From Nocardioides pini (GTDB taxonomy: Bacteria > Actinomycetota > Actinomycetes > Propionibacteriales > Nocardioidaceae), in NCBI RefSeq assembly GCF_026712185.1, contig NZ_JAPPUX010000001.1:868001-932000 (forward strand): a stretch of 64,000 nucleotides of DNA, given 5' to 3'. The notes under the pieces are model-generated. The model saw only the letters and a list, made by a program, of their open reading frames with translations. It was not told the DNA's origin and searched no databases. The position numbers and the translations under genes are program-made. Positions 16,746-25,691 of this stretch are shown here, one piece after another (position 1 is the stretch's first letter; the number at the start of each line of letters is the position of its first letter).

Positions 16746-17533
16746 CGTTCGGGGACTGGTCGCCGGGCCTGCGGGCCGTCGTGGCCGTGTCCGCGACGTC
16801 CGTGTTCATGGTCCTCGTCGCCTGGGCCACGCTGCTCGGCCCGGACGAGGTGTTCACCGGTCCGGGGCCCGTGCAGGCCTCGACCACGACGACCGACACG
16901 TGCATCCCGCTGCCCGAGACCACCGCCGCCGACGGGTCGACCACCGTCGTGATCCCGGACGACTTCGACGAGCGGGCCTACTGCGAGCCATCACCGGGCT
17001 TCGGGGACGAGGCCGGGGACGTCACCGAGAGTGCGCCGCCGCAGTGGGTCGGGGTGCTCACGGGTCTGATCCTCCTTGCGGCCGCCGTCGGCGGCCTCGT
17101 GGTCCTGGCGTGGATCGTCGCTGCGGTCCTGCGTGAGCTGCGTGCGCGTCGCGTCCGCGAGGGCGAGCGCGCGGACGTCGCGTTCACCGTGCTCGACGAG
17201 CCGGTCCGGGTGGCCCGGGAGGTGGCGGCCGACGCCACCGAGCAGGAGTTGCTGCTGCGCGAGGGCGACCCCCGCAACGCCATCGTCGCCGCCTGGCACC
17301 GCTTCGAGGTGCAGGGAGAGCGGGCGGGGGTGACCCGGCGTGCCTCCGAGACGTCGTCGGAGTACGGCCTGCGCGTCCTCGACCTCGCCCGGGCCGATGG
17401 CGGGTCCGTGACCCGCCTCGCGGAGCTCTACCGCGAGGCGCGGTTCTCCGACCACCCGGTCACCGAGGAGCACCGCGCGCGCGCTCTCGCCGCCCTGGCC
17501 GACATCCGGCACAGCCTGGGGGTCGGGGCATGA
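16739..17533 (+). CDS. DUF4129 membrane protein
   Basis: A 264-residue protein with a transmembrane helix near residues 15-35, an extracytoplasmic stretch of about 65 residues, a second helix near 103-127, and a cytoplasmic C-terminal DUF4129 domain (AIVAAWHRFE, TSSEYGLRVL, LYREARFSDH). DUF4129 proteins are found with MoxR ATPases and DUF58 proteins, as here. The role is unknown but tied to the envelope. It is the first gene of a five-gene operon joined by overlaps. Confidence 0.8.
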   Translation: MRAFGDWSPGLRAVVAVSATSVFMVLVAWATLLGPDEVFTGPGPVQASTTTTDTCIPLPETTAADGSTTVVIPDDFDERAYCEPSPGFGDEAGDVTESAPPQWVGVLTGLILLAAAVGGLVVLAWIVAAVLRELRARRVREGERADVAFTVLDEPVRVAREVAADATEQELLLREGDPRNAIVAAWHRFEVQGERAGVTRRASETSSEYGLRVLDLARADGGSVTRLAELYREARFSDHPVTEEHRARALAALADIRHSLGVGA

Positions 17534-17964
17534 CCCGGCTCCGCGACCGCTGGAGCGGGCGAGCCGCGGCAGGGGTCGCCATGGCCGTCGCGGGCTATGC
17601 GGTGGCGGTCTGGCTCGACATGGGGCCGCAACCGTTGCCGTACGCCGTGTGGGCGGTGGTGGTCCTCGCGACGGCGTACCTCGTGATCAACACGGCCGAC
17701 GTCCCCGCCGCGGAGTGGCAGCAGGTGCCGCAGACGATGGACCGGGTCGACGAGGCTTCCTCCGACCTCCGCGTGCTCTCCAGCCACGTGCAGTCCGACC
17801 AGCCGTCCGACGCCCTCGCCCGCCGGCTCGTGGCCCTCGCCCGCGCCCGCGACCCCGACCTCGGCGACGCCCTGTGGCTCGAGCTCGCCGACACCCGCCG
17901 GCTCGCGCCGGCCGACATCGACCGCATCCTGACCCGAATCGAGGACGTCCGTGAACGACGCTGA
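17530..17964 (+). CDS. Small membrane protein of the MoxR operon
   Basis: A 144-residue protein with two transmembrane helices near residues 13-30 and 36-55, and a soluble helical C-terminus. Its ATG overlaps the DUF4129 stop (ATGA). I do not recognise a named domain; proteins of this size and layout occur at this position in actinobacterial MoxR/DUF58 operons. It is probably a partner of the neighbouring membrane proteins. No catalytic motif is visible. Confidence 0.7.
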   Translation: MTRLRDRWSGRAAAGVAMAVAGYAVAVWLDMGPQPLPYAVWAVVVLATAYLVINTADVPAAEWQQVPQTMDRVDEASSDLRVLSSHVQSDQPSDALARRLVALARARDPDLGDALWLELADTRRLAPADIDRILTRIEDVRERR

Positions 17965-18958
17965 CCAGCCCACCACCCAGGCCGTGGAGCCCGCGCAGGT
18001 CGCCGTGTTCGCCGAGCGCGTCCTCGACGAGGTCGGCCGCGCCGTGGTGGGGAAGCGCGAGGTGCTGTCGCTGGTGCTGGCCGGCATCCTGGCGAAGGGG
18101 CACGTCCTGCTCGAGGACTTCCCCGGCCTGGGCAAGACGCTCGCGGCGCGCTCCTTCGCCGGCGCCCTCGGCCTGGAGTTCTCCCGGGCGCAGTTCACCC
18201 CGGACCTGCTGCCCGCCGACCTCACGGGCTCCTACGTCTACGACCAGCGCCGGGCGGAGTTCGACTTCCGACCGGGCCCCGTCTTCGCCGGCCTGCTGCT
18301 CGCTGACGAGGTCAACCGGACCCCGCCGAAGACGCAGGCCGCGCTCCTCGAGGCGATGCAGGAGGGCCAGGTCACCGTCGAGGGCAGGACGCACCAGCTG
18401 CCAAGCCCGTTCCACGTCTTGGCCACCGCCAACCCCGTCGAGTACGAGGGCACCTACCCGCTGCCCGAGGCGCAGCTCGACCGCTTCCTGCTGCGCGTCG
18501 GCTTCGGCTACCCGACCGCGGGCGAGGAGCACGACGTGCTGCGCCGCCGCCTCGACCGGCAGCGCGAGGAGGTCGACATCGCTCAGGTGAGCGACGCCGC
18601 CGGGCTGTCTTCCGCGCAGGCTGCGGTCGAGCGGGTGGTCGTGGACGAGTCCGTGGCGCGCTACTGCGTGGACCTCGCCGCGGCGACGCGTTCCCACCCC
18701 GACGTCCTCACCGGCGCTTCCCCGCGCGGCAGCCTCGGCCTGGTGCTGACCGCTCGTGCCTGGGCCGCGATCCGCGGGCGCGACTTTGTCGTCCCCGAGG
18801 ACGTGAAGGTCGTCGCCCGGGCCGTGCTCGCGCACCGGATCACCGTGAGGCCCGACCTCTGGATGACCGAGGCCTCCGGATCCCGCGTCGTCGACTCGGT
18901 GCTGGCCTCGGTCGAGACCCCCCGGACCCTGGAGGCGCACGGAGGCGGGCACCGGTGA
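17951..18958 (+). CDS. moxR: MoxR-type AAA ATPase
   Basis: A 335-residue AAA+ protein. Walker A appears as EDFPGLGKTLAAR near residues 56-68, Walker B as LLADEVNRTPPKTQ near 116, and sensor 1 as ATANPVE near 158. The C-terminal lid domain contains SPRGSLGLVL. MoxR ATPases act as chaperones that activate or assemble partner proteins, often von Willebrand factor A or DUF58 proteins. The GTG start overlaps the previous gene by 14 bases, and the next gene overlaps its end by 4, so translation is coupled. Confidence 0.9.
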   Translation: MNDADQPTTQAVEPAQVAVFAERVLDEVGRAVVGKREVLSLVLAGILAKGHVLLEDFPGLGKTLAARSFAGALGLEFSRAQFTPDLLPADLTGSYVYDQRRAEFDFRPGPVFAGLLLADEVNRTPPKTQAALLEAMQEGQVTVEGRTHQLPSPFHVLATANPVEYEGTYPLPEAQLDRFLLRVGFGYPTAGEEHDVLRRRLDRQREEVDIAQVSDAAGLSSAQAAVERVVVDESVARYCVDLAAATRSHPDVLTGASPRGSLGLVLTARAWAAIRGRDFVVPEDVKVVARAVLAHRITVRPDLWMTEASGSRVVDSVLASVETPRTLEAHGGGHR

Positions 18959-20235
18959 CCTCCTGGCAGCCGACTCCCGCACTCGTGCGCGCCTGCCTGC
19001 TCGGGATCGGGGGCGCCGGCTTAGCGATCGCCATCGGCCAGGAGGTGCTGGCAGTGCTGTCCGCCCCCTTCGTGGTCCTGGCGGGGGCGGGGCTGGCCGG
19101 CCGCCCGCGCGGCAGGCCGCAGGTCACGACCCGCCTCGACCACCGCCGCCTGCACGAAGGCCAGGGGACGACGTCGCGGCTCGAGGTCGACGACCTCGCC
19201 GGGGTCGAGCACGTCACCCGGGTCGCCGCCCGAGCCGCGCACGTCGCCAGTCAGCCGACGTACGGCAGCGTCGGCTCCCTCGTCGCCACCGGCCCGCCCA
19301 CGATCGGCTTGAGCCCCCGGCGCTGGGGCCGACGTGACGTGGGCGCCGAGCGTGTCGCGCTCACCAGCCCCTGGGCAGGCTGGCGCTGGGGCCCCGTGCA
19401 CGTCCCCGCGACCAGCCTGCTTGTGCTGCCCCGGACCGCGCCGTACGACGGCCGGGCCGAGGTGCCCCAGCCCGACGGCCTCGTCGGTCGGCACCGCTCG
19501 CGGCGGGTGGGCAGCGGCACCGAGTTCGAGGGCATCCGCCACTTCGCCACCGGCGACCGCCTCAAGCGGATCAACTGGCCGGTGTCGCTCCGCACCGGCG
19601 AGCTGCACGTCGTCACCACCCGTGCCGAGCAGGACGCCGGCGTGTGGCTCGTCGTGGACGCGCTGCGCGACATCGGCGTCTCGGGCGGGATCGACGGTCG
19701 CCCCAGCACGCTCGACCTCACGGTCCGTGCGGCGGCGGCCCTCGCCGAGCACCACGTGCGCACCGGCGACCGGGTGGGCCTGGTCGTGGTCACAGCCAAC
19801 GGGACGCGGGTGCCGCTCGGGTCGGGGCCACGCCACCTGCAACGACTCCTCGGCACCCTCGCCCGCACCCGCACCGACGCGCGGAGCACCCCGCCGGAGC
19901 GCCTCGAGCTGGGCACGGAGTCGGGGAGCGTGGTGCACGTCCTGTCGCCGATGCTGTCCACGCCGCTGGTGACGGCGACAGCCAGCCTCCAGCGCGGCGG
20001 CACGTCGGTCGTCGTCGTCGACACGCTGGGTGACGCCCTGGCTGTCCCGGACGGCGCGGAGCGGCTCGGCCTGCCCGCCTTAGCGACGCGGATGCAGAAG
20101 GTCGAGCGCGACGACCGGTTGCGACGCCTCGCTGCCCTCGGCGCCCCGGTGGTGCCGTGGCGCGGACCCGGCACCCTCGACACCGTCCTCCAGAAGTTGG
20201 CGCGTCGGGCGCAGGTGCCGCGGGTGCGTGCGTGA
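18955..20235 (+). CDS. DUF58 protein
   Basis: A 426-residue protein with a hydrophobic N-terminal segment (about 10-45) and the DUF58 core, seen in GSGTEFEGIRHFATGDRL and the following KRINWPVSLRTGEL. DUF58 proteins are the usual partners of MoxR ATPases and resemble von Willebrand factor A domains. Function in envelope or secreted-protein assembly is assumed from context. Two leucine codons are TTA (19021-19023 and 20080-20082); I saw none in any other gene of the window. Confidence 0.85.
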   Translation: MTSWQPTPALVRACLLGIGGAGLAIAIGQEVLAVLSAPFVVLAGAGLAGRPRGRPQVTTRLDHRRLHEGQGTTSRLEVDDLAGVEHVTRVAARAAHVASQPTYGSVGSLVATGPPTIGLSPRRWGRRDVGAERVALTSPWAGWRWGPVHVPATSLLVLPRTAPYDGRAEVPQPDGLVGRHRSRRVGSGTEFEGIRHFATGDRLKRINWPVSLRTGELHVVTTRAEQDAGVWLVVDALRDIGVSGGIDGRPSTLDLTVRAAAALAEHHVRTGDRVGLVVVTANGTRVPLGSGPRHLQRLLGTLARTRTDARSTPPERLELGTESGSVVHVLSPMLSTPLVTATASLQRGGTSVVVVDTLGDALAVPDGAERLGLPALATRMQKVERDDRLRRLAALGAPVVPWRGPGTLDTVLQKLARRAQVPRVRA

Positions 20236-20741
20236 TGCGACTCCTCCGTCCGGGCGTCACCCCACCCGTCGTGGTGCTTCGCACGCTGCTCCTCGTGCTG
20301 CCGTGCGCGGCGCTGGCCGTCGCGCTGCCGCAGGTGCCCGACGGACTGGTGGTCGGCGGGGTCGTGATGTCCGCGGCGGCCTGGGCCTGGATGCCCGACC
20401 ACGCCATCGGCATCGTGCCGCTCGCGCTCGTCGCGGCCTGGTGGGCGGTGCACGGCGTCGTCGACTGGCGGCTGCTCGTCGTCGGCGTGCTCCTCGCGGC
20501 GGCGCACGTCGCGGCCACCCTGGCGTCGTACGGCCCGGCGACGCTCGCGGTCGACCCGGACCTGGCGCGGCTGTGGGCCGCCCGCGGGCTGCTGGCGCTG
20601 GTCCCGCTGCCGGTCACGTGGCTGGCCGTCCGGGTCCTCGACCCGGCACTTGCCCCCTCGTGGCTGTGGCTCCTCGCCGGGGCGACGGTGGTCGGCCTGC
20701 TGCTCCTCACCGCCCGCCTCACCAGGCCGCAGACGCAGTGA
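20235..20741 (+). CDS. Polytopic membrane protein of the MoxR operon
   Basis: A 168-residue protein made of about five hydrophobic helices with few charged residues. Its ATG overlaps the stop of the DUF58 gene. No known domain is recognised. Proteins of this kind close many MoxR/DUF58/DUF4129 operons and may anchor the complex. No transport motif is visible. Confidence 0.65.
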   Translation: MRLLRPGVTPPVVVLRTLLLVLPCAALAVALPQVPDGLVVGGVVMSAAAWAWMPDHAIGIVPLALVAAWWAVHGVVDWRLLVVGVLLAAAHVAATLASYGPATLAVDPDLARLWAARGLLALVPLPVTWLAVRVLDPALAPSWLWLLAGATVVGLLLLTARLTRPQTQ

Positions 20742-21070
20742 CCACGGAGGAGGAGCGCGAGCTCTACGCCGAGCTGGTGCTGCAGTGCGCCGAGTCGGTC
20801 CCGCGCGGCCGGGCGACGACGTACGGCGCCATCGCCGACGTCGTCGGGGAGCGGCTCGGGCGGGGCGGTCCTCGTCTGGTCGGGTCGGTGCTCGCCGCCC
20901 ACGGGGGCGGCGTGCCGTGGTGGCGGGTGGTGCGCGCGGACGGCTCGCTGCCGCCCTCGCACGGCGAGGAGGCCCGTCAGGCCTACCTCGAGGAGGGCAC
21001 CCCGCTGCGGCCGAACGGGTCGGTGGATCTGACACGGGCGTTCTGGCCGCCGCTCCTCGGGGCAGAATGA
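20738..21070 (+). CDS. Alkyltransferase-like (ATL) protein
   Basis: A 110-residue protein of the MGMT DNA-binding fold. The motif position that carries the reactive Cys in true O6-alkylguanine transferases (PCHR) reads PWWRVV, so it cannot accept an alkyl group. Such ATL proteins bind O6-alkylguanine lesions and hand them to nucleotide excision repair. Other family features are present: RGRATTYGAIADVVG and LRPNGSVDL. The GTG overlaps the stop of the preceding gene. In M. tuberculosis a similar protein (Rv3204) lies beside adnA; here adnA is 37 kb away. Confidence 0.85.
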   Translation: MTTEEERELYAELVLQCAESVPRGRATTYGAIADVVGERLGRGGPRLVGSVLAAHGGGVPWWRVVRADGSLPPSHGEEARQAYLEEGTPLRPNGSVDLTRAFWPPLLGAE

Positions 21071-21753
21071 CCGCCATGCTCTACACGGTCGCGCACGGAG
21101 TCATCCCCCCGCTCGCCCGTGCCATGTGGCGCCCCGTCGTCGAGGGCCTGCACCACGTGCCCGCCACGGGCCCCGTCATCGTGGCGAGCAACCACCTGTC
21201 CTTCTTCGACAGCGTCGTCATCCCGGTCGTCGTGCCGCGCAAGGTCGTCTTCCTCGCCAAGTCCGACTACTTCACCGGCACCGGGGTGAAGGGCACGCTG
21301 ACGCGGGCGTGGTTCGAGGGCCTGGGCATGCTGCCCGTCGACCGCGACGACACCAAGGCGGCGATCGCCAGCCTCGACACCGCGCTGGAGGTCCTGCGCC
21401 GCGGCGAGGCGTTCGGGATCTACCCCGAGGGCACCCGCTCGCGCGACGGGCGCCTCTACCGCGGGCGCACCGGCGTGGCGCACCTCGCCCTCACCGCCGG
21501 CTGCCCGGTCGTGCCGGTCGGCCTCCAGGGGACCGAGGACATCCAGCCGGTCGGTGCCAACCGCCCGCGGCTGGGCAAGGTCGACGTCACCGTGCGGTTC
21601 GGCGAGCCCATCACCGTCGGCGACGACTACGACGGCGTCCCGAGCGGGCGGGCGCGCCGCGACCTGACCGACCGGATCATGGGCGCGATCGCCGGCCTGA
21701 CCGGTCAGGAGCCGGCGGGCGTCTACAACGAGCGGCCGGCCCCTCAAGCCTGA
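21067..21753 (+). CDS. plsC: 1-acylglycerol-3-phosphate acyltransferase (PlsC-like)
   Basis: A 228-residue membrane-associated acyltransferase. The catalytic NHLSFFD (the HxxxxD motif) is near residue 39, the phosphate-binding EGTRSRDG near 122, and VPVGLQGTE near 152. It would acylate lysophosphatidate or a related lipid in the inner membrane. The ATG at 21067 overlaps the ATL stop; a second ATG at 21076 is possible. Specificity beyond the PlsC family is not readable. Confidence 0.85.
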   Translation: MTAMLYTVAHGVIPPLARAMWRPVVEGLHHVPATGPVIVASNHLSFFDSVVIPVVVPRKVVFLAKSDYFTGTGVKGTLTRAWFEGLGMLPVDRDDTKAAIASLDTALEVLRRGEAFGIYPEGTRSRDGRLYRGRTGVAHLALTAGCPVVPVGLQGTEDIQPVGANRPRLGKVDVTVRFGEPITVGDDYDGVPSGRARRDLTDRIMGAIAGLTGQEPAGVYNERPAPQA

Positions 21754-21783
21754 CCTGGACGGGCTGCGAGCGCCGGCGCGGGT

Positions 21784-22000
21784 GGGCGGTGTGCCAGCCA
21801 CATTCCTGTGCCACGGAAGGTGGCTCACGCACCGCTGCGCTGCGTGTCGTACGCCGGCGCGCCGGTGGGCGGTGTACCAGCCACATTCCTGTGCCGCGGA
21901 AGGTGGTTCACGCACCGCTGCGCTGCGTGTCGTACGCCCGGCGCCCCTGGGCGGTGTAGCAGCCACATTCCTGTGCCGCGGAAGGTGGCTCACGCACCGC
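21784..22000. repeat. Three tandem copies of an 82-83 base stem-loop repeat
   Basis: Copies begin at 21784, 21867 and 21949; the third is cut off by the stop of the DUF1116 gene. Each holds an 11-base inverted repeat with one mismatch and an 8-base loop, for example 21796-21825, followed by a conserved CACGCACCGCTGCGCTGCGT. The array fills the gap between convergent genes, where it may stop transcription. It lies at the junction of the core block and the accessory region. Confidence 0.8.
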
Positions 22001-23389
22001 TCAGGCGGAGGCGGCCCGGGCCGCGAGCGCGGCGAGCGCCTTCGGGAAGATCTCCGCGGGCGGGGTGACGAGCCCCGCGCCCACCTGGCCGACGCCCGCG
22101 ACCGCGCCCGCCATGCCGGTGTTGATCTGGGGCAGGATCCCGGTGCGGCACACCTTGGTGACGTCGATGCCGGTGGGCGTGCCCTGGAACTCGAGGACGG
22201 GGACCGACCAGCGGGGGTTCTCCGCGAGCGTGATCTCGTGCATCCGGCGGGTGGTGGCCAGCGCGTCCGGCACGGTCCCGCCGACGAGGCGGACGATCGC
22301 CGGGGCGGTCGCCATCGCGAAGCCGCCGATGCCGGCGGTCTCGGTGATGGCGGAGTCGCCGATGTCGGGGTTGGCGTCGTCCGGCCCGTAGTCGCCGAGG
22401 AAGAGGCCCTCGGCCACCTGGGCGGGACCGGTGAACCACTCGTCGCCGGTGCCGGAGACCTGGATGCCGAAGTCGGTGCCGTTGCGCGCCATGGCCACGA
22501 CCATCGTCGAGCCCGGCACGTCGCGACCGGCGTCGAGTGCGAGCTTGCAGGCGGGCATCGCGAGGTTGAGGAAGAAGTGGTCGTTGCCGCCGATGAAGCG
22601 CAGGACGTCGGCGACGTCCTTCGCGTCGAATCCCGCGCTCACCATCGCGGGGGAGAGGTCGCGCAGCAGCATCAGCGTGCCGGCGCGGTTGCGGTTGTGC
22701 GCCTCGTCGCCCATCTGCAGCATCTGCGTGAGGATCCCGGTGACGTCGGTCGCCTCCTCGGTGCCACGCACGGCGGCCTGCAGCAGCGGGCCGAGCACGT
22801 CGCCCATCCAGCGCAGCCGGGTGAGCACCTCGGGCGAGTACGCGCCGTAGCGCAGCACCTTGCCGAGGCCCTCGTTGAGGGAGCAGTACGTCCGACGCCC
22901 CGTCGCGCGGTCCTCGAGGACCCACATCCACATGGACGGCGTGACGACGCCGGCCATCGGGCCGACGGCGCTGCGGTGGTGGCACGGCTCGAGGCTGACG
23001 CCGGTGCCCGACTCGAAGAGCGCCACCGCGTCCTCGGGGTCGTCGACGAGGCCCTCGAGCGCGGCGCCGCCCATCAGCGCGCCACGGAGGGGGCCGGAGG
23101 TGCGGTCCCACTCGATCGGCGGGCCGGCGTGGAGGAACTGGCCCTTCTCGAGGCCGAGCACCTCGGAGGCGGGAGCGACGTCGACGAGGTGGGCGGTGAC
23201 GCCGAGCATCGCCTCGACCGCGCGGCGGTTGGCCTCGGGGCGGCGGGGATCGGTGGCGACCGTCGCGAGGTCGGTCTCGGTGCCCGGCATCGGCGGGCGC
23301 CAGTCGACGCGCTCGACGTCGACGGCCTGGCCCGCCACGGAGTCGGCGAACATGTCCGCTCCGGCGGTGACGACGGTGGGCTGGCTCAT
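22001..23389 (-). CDS. DUF1116 protein (AllG/YlbE type)
   Basis: A 462-residue DUF1116 protein, recognised by its size, by stretches such as EPCHHRSAVGPMAGV and RFIGGNDHFFLNLAM, and by its place after fdrA. In Escherichia coli the related YlbE (AllG) works with FdrA (AllF) and YlbF (AllH) as a three-part oxamate carbamoyltransferase in allantoin breakdown. The ATG overlaps the fdrA stop (ATGA), so the subunits are made together. Here no allantoin genes are present, so the carbamoyl donor may differ. It ends against the tandem repeat array. Confidence 0.85.
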   Translation of the reverse strand: MSQPTVVTAGADMFADSVAGQAVDVERVDWRPPMPGTETDLATVATDPRRPEANRRAVEAMLGVTAHLVDVAPASEVLGLEKGQFLHAGPPIEWDRTSGPLRGALMGGAALEGLVDDPEDAVALFESGTGVSLEPCHHRSAVGPMAGVVTPSMWMWVLEDRATGRRTYCSLNEGLGKVLRYGAYSPEVLTRLRWMGDVLGPLLQAAVRGTEEATDVTGILTQMLQMGDEAHNRNRAGTLMLLRDLSPAMVSAGFDAKDVADVLRFIGGNDHFFLNLAMPACKLALDAGRDVPGSTMVVAMARNGTDFGIQVSGTGDEWFTGPAQVAEGLFLGDYGPDDANPDIGDSAITETAGIGGFAMATAPAIVRLVGGTVPDALATTRRMHEITLAENPRWSVPVLEFQGTPTGIDVTKVCRTGILPQINTGMAGAVAGVGQVGAGLVTPPAEIFPKALAALAARAASA

Positions 23390-24894
23390 CGGGCCGCTCC
23401 TTCGATCAGCTGGATGGCGCGGCGGGTGGCGCTCGCGTTGGAGAGGTGCACCTCGGCGCCGGCGGCGACGAGGGCGTCGCGCTGGGCGTCGAGGCCCTGC
23501 GGGTCGAGGTCGGTGCCGACGAGGCTGACGACCACCGGCACGGGGCGGTCGCGACGCGCGGCCTCGATCGCCGGGGCGAGGAGGGCGGCGGGATCGGGCT
23601 CGGCGCCGTGGCCGAGCACGAGGTCGAGCAGGATCACGCCCGTCGCCGGGTCCGCGGCCGCGCGGGCCAGCTGCTCGTTGCGCAGCGTCGGGTCGATCAT
23701 CGGGTGGGCGCGACCCTGGGTCAGCGCGTCGTCGCCGAAGTCGACCATGGTGTGGGCGTCGATGAGCAGCTCGTCGTCGAGCGCGAGGTCGTCGGACAGC
23801 GGGATGTTGCTGCGGATCGGGCCGAGGGCCTCGGTCGCCATCAGCATCGACTCGTCGCAGAGGGTGCCGCCGACGAAGAGCCCGCGCAGCAGCGGACCGG
23901 TCGCCGGCCCGGTGTTGTCGGTGCCGTGGACCGGCCACTCCGGCGCGGTGTGGCCGAGGCGCTCCAGCACCGCCTCGGCGACGGCGGTGAGGTCGCGCTG
24001 GCCGCGGCCGAGCAGCCCGAGCTCGACGGGCGTGCCGAGTGCCTCGGTGTCGCGGGTGAGCGCGTCGGCCACCTCCGCGGCCGGGGGCTTGGACACCACC
24101 ACGACCAGGTCGACGTCGGGGTCGGCGTCGAGCCGCCGGAGGGCCTCGCGGGTCGCGAGCCCGCCCACGGCGGCGGACAGGTCGCGGCCACCGACCCCGA
24201 GGGCGTGGCGCACGCCGACCCCCTCGGAGGTTCCGCCGGCGTGGTGCAGGAGCGCCAGCAGCTGCTGGCAGCCGGTGCCGGAGGCGGCCACGATGCCGAT
24301 CCGCCCGGGCCGCACGGCGTTGGCGAAGCCGAGGCCGACGCCGTCGACGACCGCGGTGCCGCAGTCCGGTCCCATCACCAGCGCGCCGCGCGTGGCGGCG
24401 TACTGCTTCAAGGCGACCTCCTCGGCCACCGGCACGTTGTCGCTGAAGACCATCACGTCCCGCCCGGCCTCGAGGGCGTCCATCGCCTCCACCGTGGCGC
24501 TGGCGCCCGGCACCGAGACGAGCGCGATGGCGCCGGGAGGAGTACGCCGCAGCGCGCTCCCCGTGGTGCGCGGCGGGGCGACCGTGGTGTCGCCGGCCGT
24601 GGGCCGGGTGGGCGCCAGGGCCGCGTCGACGGCGGCCAGCGCGGCGGACACGTCAGCGTCCGGGTCGAGGCGCAGGGCGACGACCATGTCGTTGGGGGAG
24701 GACGCGGGGATGTCGAAGCCCATCCCCTCGAGCACCTCGAGGTTGAGGCCGGTCGCCATCGCGACCTGCGCGGCCACCACGCCGGGGGTGGCCTGCACGG
24801 CGCGACTCACCTGCAGCAGCGTCACCGAGTCGGCGTACGCGCCGCTGCGGAGCTCGACGTGGTCCCTGGTCGGGGTCGTGGTCGGGGTGGTCAT
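23386..24894 (-). CDS. fdrA: FdrA-like acyl-CoA synthetase-fold carbamoyltransferase subunit
   Basis: A 502-residue FdrA protein. It has the succinyl-CoA synthetase-like domains of the family: GAIALVSVPGAS near 125, VMGPDCGTAV near 180, GIVAASGTGCQQL near 205, and the C-terminal half from about 330 with RGLFVGGTLCDES and LDLVLGHGAEPDP. In E. coli FdrA is needed, with the DUF1116 and DUF2877 proteins, to cleave N-carbamoyl compounds with phosphate, giving carbamoyl phosphate. Stop and start codons overlap those of both neighbours. The family call is firm; the substrate is inferred from context. Confidence 0.9.
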   Translation of the reverse strand: MTTPTTTPTRDHVELRSGAYADSVTLLQVSRAVQATPGVVAAQVAMATGLNLEVLEGMGFDIPASSPNDMVVALRLDPDADVSAALAAVDAALAPTRPTAGDTTVAPPRTTGSALRRTPPGAIALVSVPGASATVEAMDALEAGRDVMVFSDNVPVAEEVALKQYAATRGALVMGPDCGTAVVDGVGLGFANAVRPGRIGIVAASGTGCQQLLALLHHAGGTSEGVGVRHALGVGGRDLSAAVGGLATREALRRLDADPDVDLVVVVSKPPAAEVADALTRDTEALGTPVELGLLGRGQRDLTAVAEAVLERLGHTAPEWPVHGTDNTGPATGPLLRGLFVGGTLCDESMLMATEALGPIRSNIPLSDDLALDDELLIDAHTMVDFGDDALTQGRAHPMIDPTLRNEQLARAAADPATGVILLDLVLGHGAEPDPAALLAPAIEAARRDRPVPVVVSLVGTDLDPQGLDAQRDALVAAGAEVHLSNASATRRAIQLIEGAAR

Positions 24895-25622
24895 GCAGCC
24901 CTCCGGGGTGTGGTGTGGTCCTCGATGGATGCCAGGGCCAGCCGGGCGCCGGCGAGGAGCCCGGCGCCGGAGGTGGCGCCGACGGCGAGCAGCGCGTCGG
25001 TGGCGGAGGCGGTGGGGGTGGTGAGCCAGTCGGCGAGCTGGGGCAGCACCTCGCCGCGGATCGCGCAGTCGAGCAGCGTCGCGGACAGCAGGGTGGTCGC
25101 GCCCAGACGACGTCGGACGGCCGCCGCGAGGTCGCCGTCCGGACGGCCCAGGGCGGCGCGGGTGGTGAACCACCCGGCCAGGACGTCGTCGCCCAGCGGC
25201 GTCAGCCCCGGCCCGCGGCCGACCAGCCGGTCGAGGTGGGCCGGGGTGAGGCGGCCGTCGGCGGGGAGGTCGACCCCGGACGTCATGAGGGCCTCCGGTC
25301 GGGGCCGGGCTCCCTCATGACGTCCCACGCGGGTGACGGTGACGTCGACGAGGCGGGCGACCCGGACCGGCCGGTCGCCCACGACCAGTCGGCCCCGGTG
25401 CACCCGCACCACGGGGTCGAGGACCCCGAGGTCGGGCAGCATCGACCAGAGGGCGCACGGCACGCGGGTCGCCGTGGCCGACACGAGCCCGAGGCACCAG
25501 CCGTCGAGATCGACGTACAGGGCGGTGCTGCTCGCGTGGACGACCCGGCGCGGGCCGTCGGACGCCTCGCGGAGCCGATCGTGCACCCGCTGCGGTGCCG
25601 CGACGGGGATCGGTCCGGACAT
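24891..25622 (-). CDS. DUF2877 protein (AllH/YlbF type)
   Basis: A 243-residue DUF2877 protein. The signature GRGPGLTPLGDDVLAGWF near residue 145 is diagnostic. It is the third partner of FdrA and DUF1116 in the E. coli oxamate carbamoyltransferase. It is the first gene of the operon, and its stop overlaps the fdrA ATG. The ATG at 25622 is preceded by GGGGAG at short spacing; an in-frame GTG lies one codon upstream. The promoter must lie in the 69 bases shared with the divergent pucR-type gene. Confidence 0.85.
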   Translation of the reverse strand: MSGPIPVAAPQRVHDRLREASDGPRRVVHASSTALYVDLDGWCLGLVSATATRVPCALWSMLPDLGVLDPVVRVHRGRLVVGDRPVRVARLVDVTVTRVGRHEGARPRPEALMTSGVDLPADGRLTPAHLDRLVGRGPGLTPLGDDVLAGWFTTRAALGRPDGDLAAAVRRRLGATTLLSATLLDCAIRGEVLPQLADWLTTPTASATDALLAVGATSGAGLLAGARLALASIEDHTTPRRAA

Positions 25623-25664
25623 CACTCCCCAGACGCTAACGGCTCGTGCGACACTCGCGAATGT

Positions 25665-25675
25665 GAGAACTTGTC
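25665..25675. promoter_or_regulatory. Candidate operator, copy 1 of a shared 11-mer
   Basis: GAGAACTTGTC in the 69-base divergent region between the DUF2877 operon and the PucR gene. The same 11 bases recur at 29260-29270 before the permease operon. Confidence 0.45.
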
Positions 25676-25691
25676 GGACCAAGGGGTGAAT

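Noticed and set aside
21784-22000. CRISPR array from regularly spaced repeats
   Set aside because: Only three copies, the whole 82-83 base unit is conserved with no variable spacers, and no cas genes are present.
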